A stretch of 6,119 nt of DNA from Candidatus Peregrinibacteria bacterium (GTDB taxonomy: Bacteria; Patescibacteriota; Gracilibacteria; Peribacterales; Peribacteraceae): NCBI GenBank assembly GCA_018662075.1, contig JABJGX010000065.1, forward strand, positions 1-6,119, given 5' to 3'. The notes below the pieces were generated by a model, which had not been told where the DNA came from, ran no database searches, and saw nothing but the letters and a program-made list of their open reading frames with translations. The position numbers and the translations under genes were made by a program. Below are positions 1-4,937 of this stretch, piece after piece; positions within the stretch are counted from its first letter, which is position 1, and the number at the start of each line of letters is the position of its first letter.

Positions 1-2
1 AA

Positions 3-965
3 GATGTGCTAACTGGAGAGGGAATGGTCGAAGAGATCGATGCAGTTACTCCGTACCTCAATCATGTCTGTGCACTCTTCCCAGATATTGGAGATGGTAT
101 GAACATTGTTATCGATAGTGGTAATGGCGTTGCGGGTCCTGTGTACAAAGAAGCGGCATGCATTGTAGGAGCCTCGGTTACTGGACTCTTTATAGAGCCT
201 GATGGAACATTTCCAAACCACGCAGCAGACCCAAGCAAGTACGACACATTAAAAGACCTACAGGCATCGGTAAAAGAGACTGCGTCCGATATGGGACTAG
301 CCTTCGACGGAGACGGAGACCGGCTTGGACTTGTCGATGAAAATGGGGTTATCAGAACAGCAGATGAAATATTACTACTCCTTGCACGTGACCACCTAGA
401 ACGAAACCCTGGAAGAGCTGTTGTCTTTACGGTCAGTAATTCTGGTGCCCTTGAAAGTGAAATCACTGCATGGGGAGGACGACCTGTTATGACGACCGTT
501 GGCCATAGTTTTGTAGAGCATGCTATGAGGGACAACCACGCACTTCTTGGTGGCGAACAGTCTGGTCACTTCTTCTGCTCGGAAGGATACTTTGGATTCG
601 ATGACGCCCTTGTCTCGGCCCTTCGTATAATGCAGATTGTAAAAGTATCTGGACGAACACTCTCCGAACTCTGTTCGGACTTCCCGACGGTGTATCAAAT
701 GCCAGAAAATAGACCCGACTGTCCTGATGATAAAAAGTCAGAAATTGTTCGCAGTGTGACTGCGCATTTTAGTGCAGACTACCCAGTCAATGACCTCGAC
801 GGAGTACGCATCGACTTTGGCGAAGGGGCATGGGCAGGAGTGCGTCAGAGCAATACCAGTCCAAAGTTAAGCATATGCATTGAAGCTCGGAGTGAAGAGC
901 ACTTAAAAGAGGTTGAAACGATTGTCTTCGATCACATGAAGACTTATCCAGATATTTCGCTCTAA
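3..965 (+). CDS. Phosphomannomutase/phosphoglucomutase, 5'-truncated by the window edge
   Basis: Alpha-D-phosphohexomutase superfamily enzyme, which interconverts hexose 1- and 6-phosphates (Man or Glc) to supply nucleotide sugars in the cytoplasm. The frame is open from base 3, so the true start and the catalytic phosphoserine domain lie upstream; about 320 of the family's usual roughly 450 residues are visible. Counting from the GTG at base 6, the metal-binding loop DGDGDR is at residues 101-106, a VGH motif at 165-167, the sugar-binding loop GGEQSGH at 182-188, and the C-terminal phosphate-binding loop RQSNTSP at 280-286. All signature residues visible are intact, so the enzyme is probably active. 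Whether mannose or glucose phosphate is preferred cannot be told from sequence. The stop TAA at 963-965 is followed by a weak hairpin and T-run. Confidence 0.93.
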   Translation, partial: DVLTGEGMVEEIDAVTPYLNHVCALFPDIGDGMNIVIDSGNGVAGPVYKEAACIVGASVTGLFIEPDGTFPNHAADPSKYDTLKDLQASVKETASDMGLAFDGDGDRLGLVDENGVIRTADEILLLLARDHLERNPGRAVVFTVSNSGALESEITAWGGRPVMTTVGHSFVEHAMRDNHALLGGEQSGHFFCSEGYFGFDDALVSALRIMQIVKVSGRTLSELCSDFPTVYQMPENRPDCPDDKKSEIVRSVTAHFSADYPVNDLDGVRIDFGEGAWAGVRQSNTSPKLSICIEARSEEHLKEVETIVFDHMKTYPDISL

Positions 966-1009
966 AGTGCCAAATATTGCACCATAGGGCACTGCATAGG
1001 AAGTTTTTT
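966..1009 (+). terminator. Weak terminator-like hairpin after the phosphohexomutase gene
   Basis: AGTGCC (966-971) pairs perfectly with GGCACT (988-993) around a 16-base loop, directly after the stop codon. A run of six T lies at 1004-1009, but ten bases separate stem and T-run, so this is a poor match to an intrinsic terminator. It may instead be a processing or stability hairpin. Confidence 0.3.
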
Positions 1010-1069
1010 CATGGTAAAATATAAGAGATGTGGCCAAAGAAAAAACCAAAGGAATGCAAAGGAGACAAG

Positions 1070-1204
1070 ATGATTAAACGTCTTGTGACTGGGCTTATTA
1101 TTGGTGGTGCCATTGGCTCTGTTGTTGGGAAAAAGCTTATTGAAAAACATGAAGTTGAACTCGACGATAAGACCCCTGACCAAGAGGATGACCTGAAAGA
1201 CTAG
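1070..1204 (+). CDS. Small glycine-zipper membrane protein, 44 residues (YtxH-like)
   Basis: The 44-codon ORF starts at ATG 1070 behind AAAGGAG (1058-1064) with 5-base spacing, the clearest Shine-Dalgarno of the window, which supports translation. Residues 5-19 form one hydrophobic segment with a small-residue ladder (G8, G12, G13, A14, G16, G20), the glycine-zipper pattern of YtxH-type and related one-pass proteins. The N-terminus is basic (KR) and the tail is acidic (rich in D and E), so the tail could face the cytoplasm or the surface. The function is unknown. The stop TAG (1202-1204) overlaps the stop of the convergent asparaginase gene. The neighbour upstream is the phosphohexomutase, 104 bases away, so it probably has its own promoter; I see only weak AT-rich candidates around 1015-1025. 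Confidence 0.7.
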   Translation: MIKRLVTGLIIGGAIGSVVGKKLIEKHEVELDDKTPDQEDDLKD

Positions 1205-2193
1205 TCGTCCATTTCTCCTACAATATTTTTTTCCATGAGGTTGCGGATCTTCCGTGGGTCTTTTGACTGTGTCAGTGCCCACATCATTTTGACGACTGCA
1301 CACTCAAACGTCATATTCTTTCCCGAAATGATTCCGAGCTTTTCAAGTACCAGTTGCTTACGATACTTGTGTAAGTCGACCATTCCACGCAAAGCCTGGG
1401 ATGTAATGCATATGGGAATCTCTGCCTCTGTTACTTTTTGCAACCAAGGAAAGAGTTCCTTTGAAAGCATCCCCGGTCCATAGGTACGTAGGATAATTCC
1501 ATCTGGCAAGGCTGCTAGCACTGAATCCATAAATGCCTCGGGCATACCTGGATACACAGAGAGTAGTACCACATTTGGATTGAAGCTCGGTGTGCAATTC
1601 AGTGTTCTCTTCCTTCTTACAATACGATGGTCTGCTAAGGAGACCTCTCTGCTAAAGTCTGCCAGTGGCATACAGTTTGGACTTTCAAATGTTTGCAAGA
1701 ATGATGCTTCGACCTTCTTTGCCCTCGTCCCACGTAGAACGTTAGGCCCAAGAGCAATGCACACCTCTGCAATGTCCAGCTGTGCTGTGCGAATAGCAAA
1801 GACAAGGTTCATTCTTCCATCTCCTGCAAGGTCGTTAATAGGAAGCAGGGCTCCAGTAAGTACAACAGGCTTACTGAGCCCTTGCAAGGCAAAGCTAAGA
1901 GCTGCTGCTGTGTAGCTCATGGTATTTGTTCCATGGACGACAACAAAGCCATCAAAGTCTTCATATATATCTCTTATAAGCAGTGCAATTTCTTCCCAGT
2001 GGCTAGGGTTAATCTCGGAAGACCCTACATTTGCTACAGAGAAAAACTGTAACGATACTTCTTTCTGTAGCTCTGGTAAAAAACGATGCACCTCAGATAA
2101 AGACTCAAGAGGTTCTATACATCCAGTTTTCTGGTTTACTTTCATTCCGATGGATCCTCCGACATAGAGGAGAGCAATTTTTGATCTCGACAT
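1201..2193 (-). CDS. ansA: Type I (cytoplasmic) L-asparaginase homologue with altered active-site residues
   Basis: The 330 residues fit the length of AnsA-type asparaginases, which hydrolyse L-asparagine to aspartate and ammonia. The two-domain family is recognisable throughout: N-terminal YVGGSIGM (10-17), GSSE (57-60), VVVHGTNTMSYTA (84-96), KPVVLTGALLP (108-118), RGTRAKK (154-160) and the C-terminal stretch GMVDLHKY. Expected catalytic residues S59, T89 and K160 are present. Two are changed: the nucleophile of the usual TGGT motif is Ser14 (VGGS), and the Asp of HGTDT is Asn90. Asp at that site normally holds the substrate, so activity or specificity may differ. GatD is another relative with this fold, but no N-terminal GatD domain is present. 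The ATG at 2193 is the only sensible start, six bases after a TACACT box. gmk lies 27 bases upstream on the same strand. Confidence 0.88.
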   Translation of the reverse strand: MSRSKIALLYVGGSIGMKVNQKTGCIEPLESLSEVHRFLPELQKEVSLQFFSVANVGSSEINPSHWEEIALLIRDIYEDFDGFVVVHGTNTMSYTAAALSFALQGLSKPVVLTGALLPINDLAGDGRMNLVFAIRTAQLDIAEVCIALGPNVLRGTRAKKVEASFLQTFESPNCMPLADFSREVSLADHRIVRRKRTLNCTPSFNPNVVLLSVYPGMPEAFMDSVLAALPDGIILRTYGPGMLSKELFPWLQKVTEAEIPICITSQALRGMVDLHKYRKQLVLEKLGIISGKNMTFECAVVKMMWALTQSKDPRKIRNLMEKNIVGEMDD

Positions 2194-2199
2194 AGGTTA

Positions 2200-2205
2200 A
2201 GTGTA
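2200..2205 (-). promoter_or_regulatory. Putative -10 box of ansA, near-leaderless
   Basis: Reading the minus strand, TACACT is followed by exactly six bases and then the ATG of ansA at 2193. A start site the usual distance after this box would fall at or next to the ATG. There is no Shine-Dalgarno. The gmk promoter carries the same CTACACT core. No convincing -35 box is visible. Confidence 0.45.
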
Positions 2206-2220
2206 GGGATCTTCAGAGAA

Positions 2221-2799
2221 CTAGCCAAATATTGTCTTCTCAACTTCTGCAATAGTACCTGCTAGCTTACCCTCTTTATTCACAATTTGGACATCACAGT
2301 CTTTTGCGTGTGCTAATTCTATCTCCATGCTTGCAATCCTCCTCTTTAGCTCCTCATCACTAATAGGTGCACGTTCTGTAATATGCCTAATCAATTGATC
2401 GTTATCCTCTGGAAGAATGAAAATGGACTGAAGCTCGTACGCACTATCACTCTCTCGAAAATGCTGATGATTGGAGATGCTATCAAATCCTTGAATATCT
2501 ACCTCTCTGATGACGATCTCCCCCTTGTCGATAAACGGAATAATCTCATCTACCAAAGTCCCATAGCGCTTTTGGCCATGAACGACTGCGTATTCAAGCA
2601 CCTTTCCATCCTCTAGCAACTGGTCAAAATCGGCATCTGAAACGAACTGATACAGGTCGTCCCCCTCCCCTTCTCGCTTATCACGCGTTGTTGCACTTCG
2701 TGGAAAATGGACGTCTGGATGATTATCCTTCAAAGACTGAAGGATAACACTTTTCCCTACACCACTTGGGCCGATGATGAGGACTAATTTACCGCTCAT
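2221..2799 (-). CDS. gmk: Guanylate kinase
   Basis: Phosphorylates GMP to GDP with ATP, an essential step of purine nucleotide supply in the cytoplasm. The 192 residues carry the P-loop GPSGVGKS (10-17), the GMP-binding stretch SATTRDKREGE (35-45) with its arginines, DLYQFV (48-53), E69 and the RYGT motif (78-81), then IREVDIQG (97-104), the counterpart of the family's D-x-Q-G segment. Length and motif order are normal for the family. The start at 2799 is fixed by the P-loop's position near the N-terminus. The loop after IQG is somewhat longer and more acidic than in typical enzymes. The gene is followed after 27 bases by ansA on the same strand; each gene has its own -10-like box, so cotranscription is possible but not required. 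The enzyme would serve the same purine pathway as purE further right. Confidence 0.95.
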   Translation of the reverse strand: MSGKLVLIIGPSGVGKSVILQSLKDNHPDVHFPRSATTRDKREGEGDDLYQFVSDADFDQLLEDGKVLEYAVVHGQKRYGTLVDEIIPFIDKGEIVIREVDIQGFDSISNHQHFRESDSAYELQSIFILPEDNDQLIRHITERAPISDEELKRRIASMEIELAHAKDCDVQIVNKEGKLAGTIAEVEKTIFG

Positions 2800-2807
2800 T
2801 ACGGCTT

Positions 2808-2836
2808 AGTGTAGCGTATTTTACCCTTCCATTATA
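2808..2836 (-). promoter_or_regulatory. gmk promoter region with two -10-like boxes
   Basis: On the minus strand TACACT (2813 to 2808) ends eight bases before the gmk ATG, giving a nearly leaderless message. A perfect TATAAT (2836 to 2831) lies further out and would give a leader of about 25 bases without a Shine-Dalgarno. Which is used cannot be told. The region is shared with an opposing plus-strand TATAAT at 2850. Confidence 0.45.
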
Positions 2837-2849
2837 GGCCGTTTTTTGC

Positions 2850-2855
2850 TATAAT
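2850..2855 (+). promoter_or_regulatory. Putative -10 box (TATAAT) for the first candidate RNA
   Basis: Perfect TATAAT on the plus strand, 13 bases from the perfect TATAAT of the opposing strand (2831-2836). TTCCAT at 2827-2832 is a weak -35 at 17-base spacing. Transcription would start near 2862 and run into the structured region, with no protein gene downstream. Confidence 0.45.
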
Positions 2856-2861
2856 AATCTG

Positions 2862-3050
2862 TTCGGTCTTTAAAAACATTGATAGTAGAAAGAGGTGAGG
2901 AGTGACGCCTAACAAGCATGGCCTTTTTGGCCTCCTACGCTTGCCGAAGGGCGCTCGAATGTTCCATGTAGGTCAGGTTATTTCCAGGGACGCAGTCCCT
3001 GGACATCAGCTCGTCTGATGTTTTCAGTCACTTCTCTCCCCTCTCTACTC
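2862..3050 (+). ncRNA. Candidate structured RNA of unknown class, closed by an imperfect 20-bp stem
   Basis: The outer stem pairs AGTAG (2884-2888) with CTACT (3045-3049), AGAGG (2891-2895) with CCTCT (3040-3044), and GAGGAGTGAC (2897-2906) with GTCACTTCTC (3027-3036, one G-T). Only an AA bulge and a small internal loop interrupt it. Inside lie CAAGC/GCTTG (2913-2917/2939-2943) topped by GGCC-TTTTT-GGCC (2920-2932); CCAGGGAC-GCA-GTCCCTGG (2984-3002); and ACATCAG-CTCGT-CTGATGT (3003-3021) directly stacked on it. The pieces form a plausible multibranch RNA of about 170-190 nt behind a TATAAT box. No ORF of note covers it. I see no RNase P, tmRNA or SRP signature. A divergent 6S-like RNA is one possibility, but the branched interior does not favour it. 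No T-run terminator follows directly, so the 3' end is uncertain. Confidence 0.55.
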
Positions 3051-3051
3051 T

Positions 3052-3135
3052 GCGATATGACTTATCGCCCCAAACAAACATACAAAGGTAATCTTGGTTA
3101 CCTATCACTAAGACTCGATACCCGAAGTCTCGGGT
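3052..3135 (+). repeat. Three short hairpins between the two candidate RNAs
   Basis: GCGATA-TGACT-TATCGC (3052-3068), AGGTAA-TCTTGG-TTACCT (3086-3103) and ACCCGA-AGTC-TCGGGT (3120-3135) are each six base pairs. None is followed by a T-run on the plus strand. The last ends immediately before a TATAAT box. AGACT (3111-3115) could alternatively pair with AGTCT (3126-3130), which would exclude the third hairpin. They may belong to the first RNA's 3' part or to control of the second promoter. Confidence 0.35.
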
Positions 3136-3141
3136 TATAAT
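3136..3141 (+). promoter_or_regulatory. Putative -10 box (TATAAT) for the second candidate RNA
   Basis: Perfect TATAAT on the plus strand placed directly after a 6-bp hairpin. The predicted start is near 3148. No good -35 box is visible at 16-18 bases upstream. Confidence 0.4.
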
Positions 3142-3147
3142 AAACAT

Positions 3148-3254
3148 AAATAAGGTTTTACGCACCGAATGCGTTCAAAGAGTAGGTCAGGAGATACTGC
3201 AAGTCACAGTGTCATAAGGGTACTACATCCATTCGTGGAAGCAGTGCCCTTTTT
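3148..3254 (+). ncRNA. Second candidate small RNA, about 107 nt, with intrinsic terminator
   Basis: Bounded by a TATAAT box (3136-3141) and a strong terminator hairpin with T-run (3216-3254). A hairpin ACGCA-CCGAA-TGCGT (3160-3174) lies near the 5' end, and ACTG/CAGT (3196-3199/3207-3210) can form a small central stem. No start codon with a meaningful ORF is present. It contains GTAGGTCAGG (3182-3191), the same word as in the first candidate RNA at 2968-2977. The 3' side reads GGAAGCAG, which recalls the signal recognition particle RNA, but the required partner strand of that loop is missing. The class is unknown; a trans-acting small RNA is an inference only. Confidence 0.45.
3216..3254 (+). 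terminator. Intrinsic terminator with UUCG-capped stem
   Basis: AAGGGTACT (3216-3224) pairs with AGTGCCCTT (3243-3251, one T-G pair). A symmetric 3x3 internal loop follows, then TCCA-TTCG-TGGA (3228-3239) caps the stem with a UUCG tetraloop. Five T's run from 3250 to 3254. This is the best terminator in the window and works on the plus strand. Confidence 0.7.
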
Positions 3255-3258
3255 AAAT

Positions 3259-3280
3259 GAATAGCTCCGCTAATTCTTTT
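3259..3280 (+). terminator. Second short hairpin with T-run
   Basis: GAATAGC (3259-3265) pairs with GCT (3269-3271) and ATTC (3273-3276) around a TCC loop with one bulged A, followed by TTTT (3277-3280) and soon a seven-T run (3286-3292). It may back up the terminator just upstream. Confidence 0.35.
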
Positions 3281-3292
3281 GTCCCTTTTTTT

Positions 3293-3560
3293 GAACTTTG
3301 ATCTATCTCTTTGTAACTTTTGAAAGATCAAAAGTAACCAAAAATCTTAGCCACTGATATGAACGAAGAAATAGTAAGAATATAATGCTGTGCGTTCCTC
3401 GACTAAGCTTGCTGCGGCAACTTAGCTCTTCGTCACTAAATTGGGGTGCAGCGGTGTGATCTTCGTCCATCCGACAGTGGCTGCAAGATGTCTTTCTAAG
3501 GAGTGAAGCGGGTGAGCATGGCAGACTACCACGACGATCCACTATACGGATAACAGAGCT
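3293..3560. repeat. Non-coding, repeat-derived region with several inverted repeats
   Basis: No credible gene is seen. A 79-codon minus-strand frame spans most of it but has no ribosome site and a low-complexity, arginine- and serine-rich product, so I do not call it. Structures visible are GTAACTTTTGA-AAGA-TCAAAAGTAAC (3313-3338, 10 of 11 pairs); CTAAG-C-TTGC-TGCG-GCAA-CTTAG (3403-3425); GAACG/CGTTC (3361-3365/3393-3397); and GCAGC/GCTGC (3450-3454/3480-3484). From memory, similar stretches recur as intergenic repeats in many bacteria and give rise to spurious ORFs; this is recollection, not a search result. Confidence 0.45.
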
Positions 3561-3614
3561 CCCCTCTCCTGGAAAGGAGTTAGGCGTGGAAGGAGAGGGG
3601 TTGGGGGTGAGGTC
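3561..3614. repeat. REP-like palindrome with GGGGTTGGGGGTGAGG tail
   Basis: CCCCTCTCCT (3561-3570) pairs perfectly with AGGAGAGGGG (3591-3600) across a 20-base spacer that itself begins with CTCCT-GGAA-AGGAG (3566-3579). The palindrome is followed by TTGGGGGTGAGGTC (3601-3614). This layout, a pyrimidine/purine palindrome with a GGGGGTGAGG tail, is a widespread class of intergenic bacterial repeat. REP-type elements are often moved by RAYT transposases; none is in this window. It sits just downstream of the DUF389 gene's stop and could act as its 3' stabilising or terminating hairpin. Confidence 0.6.
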
Positions 3615-3635
3615 GGAAAAGTTACAAAAGATGGA

Positions 3636-4319
3636 TTATGCATCATCCGCTTTTTCAATAGCTTTCTCTTCAACTCCTGCAGTATCGATAAACCCAAGGA
3701 TCCAGAATACAAGGAATCCTGCCATGCAAATTCCAATAAGGTTTGCGAGGAATAATATGAGTGAGTTGTTAATCAGGAGTGGTTGCCACAGAGCAATACC
3801 TATACCTGCTGCACATAGAGGTGGTAGCAAAGACACTGCAACTGCAACGCCCGCTACAGAACTTGAAAGGTTTTCTTTTACCCATGCAAAGGAAGCTGCG
3901 ATTCCGCTACAGAATGCAATGAAGATATACACTCCTGTATTGATACGGTCTGGAATCCAATTCACTACTACGCCCGTTTCTGCAAGGATCATCGTCAGTG
4001 CTGCAGATGTTCCAATGGTCAAAGCAATTGAAACTATTAGTATCTTTAATGAACGTAAAAAGCCTCTTGTGTTTCCAGAGACCAACGATAGTGAAATCGA
4101 AAGCAATGGAATGAGTAAAGGCGCGAGTATCATTCCTCCGATAATCACGGAAACGTTATCGATCAGAATTCCTGGTGTCACAATCAATGTTGCAAGCATT
4201 AGGAGGAGGTAGTATCCGCTGTGGAATGTACCTTGAGAGATGAGCTTCTCAATAGCTTTTTGGCGCTCCTTGCGTGAAGCATCAAGTAATGATGAGTCTT
4301 TATGAAAGATGTGAAACAT
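3636..4319 (-). CDS. DUF389 (TIGR00341-like) integral membrane protein
   Basis: From the chosen ATG at 4319 the protein has 227 residues and about six membrane spans (near 36-54, 57-80, 88-113, 129-147, 153-177 and 183-211). The family's two glycine/proline-rich signatures are clear: IIGGMILAPLLIPLLSISL (59-77) and GVAVAVSLLPPLCAAGIGIA (157-176). The biochemical role of the family is not established. Many members are longer because of extra soluble domains; here the N-terminus is a short basic amphipathic stretch (KDSSLLDASRKERQKAIEKL) and the C-terminus ends soon after the last span, so this is a core-only version. Start choice: the frame extends upstream to 4388, but a perfect TATAAT lies six bases before 4319, and the longer version would run through that promoter and into the divergent gene. 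Confidence 0.85.
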   Translation of the reverse strand: MFHIFHKDSSLLDASRKERQKAIEKLISQGTFHSGYYLLLMLATLIVTPGILIDNVSVIIGGMILAPLLIPLLSISLSLVSGNTRGFLRSLKILIVSIALTIGTSAALTMILAETGVVVNWIPDRINTGVYIFIAFCSGIAASFAWVKENLSSSVAGVAVAVSLLPPLCAAGIGIALWQPLLINNSLILFLANLIGICMAGFLVFWILGFIDTAGVEEKAIEKADDA

Positions 4320-4325
4320 AACCGC

Positions 4326-4331
4326 ATTATA
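4326..4331 (-). promoter_or_regulatory. -10 box (TATAAT) of the DUF389 gene, leaderless layout
   Basis: On the minus strand TATAAT is followed by six bases (GCGGTT) and then ATG, the same spacing as before purE. The -35 is weak. The opposite strand of the same bases reads TATACA (4328-4333), a possible -10 for the divergent DUF1653 gene, so the two promoters may overlap and exclude each other. Confidence 0.6.
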
Positions 4332-4362
4332 CATAGAGTTTTCATCCGAGCTAGGGCACAGT

Positions 4363-4593
4363 ATGTTCATGAAAGACGCTGCACTCAAAACAGGAACTTA
4401 CAGACACTACAAAGGGAAAGACTACCTTGTCCTTGGGGTCGCAAAACATAGTGAAACACTCGAAGACGTTGTGGTGTATACGTGCCTTCACGAAAATGAC
4501 CTGTCCCCTCTTTGGGTACGGCCACTAGAGATGTTTACCGGTGACGTTGAGGTAGATGGTAAGACAGTGCCTCGGTTTGAATACGTAGGATAA
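4363..4593 (+). CDS. DUF1653 domain protein, 76 residues
   Basis: A whole-length single-domain protein matching DUF1653: GTYRHYKGKDYLVLGVAKHS (11-30), SETLEDVVVYTCL (30-42), WVRPLEMF (51-58) and PRFEYVG (70-76) keep the family's G-x-Y-x-H-Y-K-G, HSET-E, V-V-Y, WVRP-x-x-MF and PRF signatures. It is a soluble all-beta cytoplasmic protein; the function of the family is unknown to me. The ATG at 4363 or the one two codons later (4369) could be the start; neither has a Shine-Dalgarno. It is divergent from the DUF389 gene with a 43-base gap. Its stop TAA ends one base before the 3' end of the opposing tRNA-Ala, leaving no room for a separate terminator. Confidence 0.88.
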   Translation: MFMKDAALKTGTYRHYKGKDYLVLGVAKHSETLEDVVVYTCLHENDLSPLWVRPLEMFTGDVEVDGKTVPRFEYVG

Positions 4594-4594
4594 T

Positions 4595-4671
4595 TGGTGG
4601 AGCTGAGGAGACTCGAACTCCTGACCCCTTGCATGCCATGCAAGTGCTCTAGCCAACTGAGCTACAGCCCC
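4595..4671 (-). tRNA. tRNA-Ala (anticodon GGC)
   Basis: The minus strand folds as a full cloverleaf. The acceptor stem GGGGCTG pairs with CAGCTCC (one G-U), the D arm is GCTC/GAGC, the anticodon stem is CTTGC/GCAAG with loop ATGGCAT (U33, anticodon GGC), and the T arm has loop TTCGAGT. The discriminator base is A and CCA is encoded (4597 to 4595). It reads GCC and GCU codons. It lies six bases downstream of the GIY-YIG gene on the same strand and may be cotranscribed with it or use the TAATAT box inside that gene's end. Confidence 0.96.
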
Positions 4672-4677
4672 ACGCTT

Positions 4678-4914
4678 TTATATTAAACGCTTATTTCTAA
4701 AAGCAAAACCCGAAGAGCTTTTTAAATACTTTTCAAAGTCCAATGCCTTTTGTTTTGACTTAAAAGCAGAATAAAATACCAATTCCTTAGGCTCTATTCT
4801 ACTGGTAGTAGGTGATGAATGATTTTTATGGGCAATGAGCCTTTTCTTTAAATCTCTTGTAAATCCAGAGTAATACTGGCCGTTCTCTAGCTCTAGAATA
4901 TATACGTAGTACAT
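4678..4914 (-). CDS. Stand-alone GIY-YIG endonuclease-like protein, 78 residues
   Basis: A single GIY-YIG domain: YVYIL (3-7) stands for GIY, YYSGFT (14-19) for YIG, then DLKKRLIAHK (21-30) with the conserved Arg25 and His29, and ALDFEKYLKSSSG (57-69) with the metal-binding Glu61, ending in FRNKRLI. The catalytic set Tyr, Tyr, Arg, Glu is present. Small proteins of this type (YhbQ/UvrC-type GIY-YIG nucleases) are common in bacteria; their targets are mostly unknown. The gene lies between two same-strand tRNAs. Its G+C (about one third by my count, against roughly 45% in purE) is lower than its neighbours', which fits acquired DNA. TATAGT ends eight bases before the ATG, with no Shine-Dalgarno. 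Confidence 0.88.
   Translation of the reverse strand: MYYVYILELENGQYYSGFTRDLKKRLIAHKNHSSPTTSRIEPKELVFYSAFKSKQKALDFEKYLKSSSGFAFRNKRLI
4680..4685 (-). promoter_or_regulatory. Possible -10 box (TAATAT) for tRNA-Ala
   Basis: TAATAT on the minus strand ends eight bases before the tRNA 5' end (4671) and overlaps the stop region of the GIY-YIG gene. A weak TTTTGC stands 17 bases further upstream. Because tRNA 5' ends are normally cut by RNase P, such a short leader would be unusual but possible. Confidence 0.3.
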
Positions 4915-4922
4915 AGTAGGTG

Positions 4923-4928
4923 ACTATA
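4923..4928 (-). promoter_or_regulatory. Putative -10 box (TATAGT) of the GIY-YIG gene
   Basis: On the minus strand TATAGT is followed by eight bases (CACCTACT) and the ATG at 4914, again implying a message with little or no leader. It lies within a very AT-rich stretch (4925-4936). Confidence 0.4.
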
Positions 4929-4937
4929 TATTAAATA

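Noticed and set aside
3185..3250. Signal recognition particle RNA (GGTCAGG and GGAAGCAG both present)
   Set aside because: In SRP RNA these two words face each other across one small loop capped by a tetraloop. Here they are about 45 bases apart, and GGAAGCAG pairs with a strand reading TACTACATCC, without the invariant CAGG side.
2862..3254. RNase P RNA or tmRNA covering both RNA candidates
   Set aside because: No GAGGAAAGUCC-type or other P4 signature, and no tRNA-like 3' end with TTCGA loop and CCA, is visible.
3303..3542. Minus-strand frame of 79 codons in the repeat region
   Set aside because: It has no promoter box or ribosome site at the start, a low-complexity product, and it spans several palindromes. 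It is better explained as a chance frame in repeat DNA.
3586..4212. Plus-strand frame of 208 codons opposite the DUF389 gene
   Set aside because: It begins inside the REP-like palindrome and lies antisense to a protein with clear membrane spans and family motifs. The product shows no recognisable domain.
4320..4388. Upstream start (4388) for the DUF389 protein
   Set aside because: It would include the TATAAT box as coding sequence and overlap the start of the divergent DUF1653 gene; the extra 23 residues show no family match.
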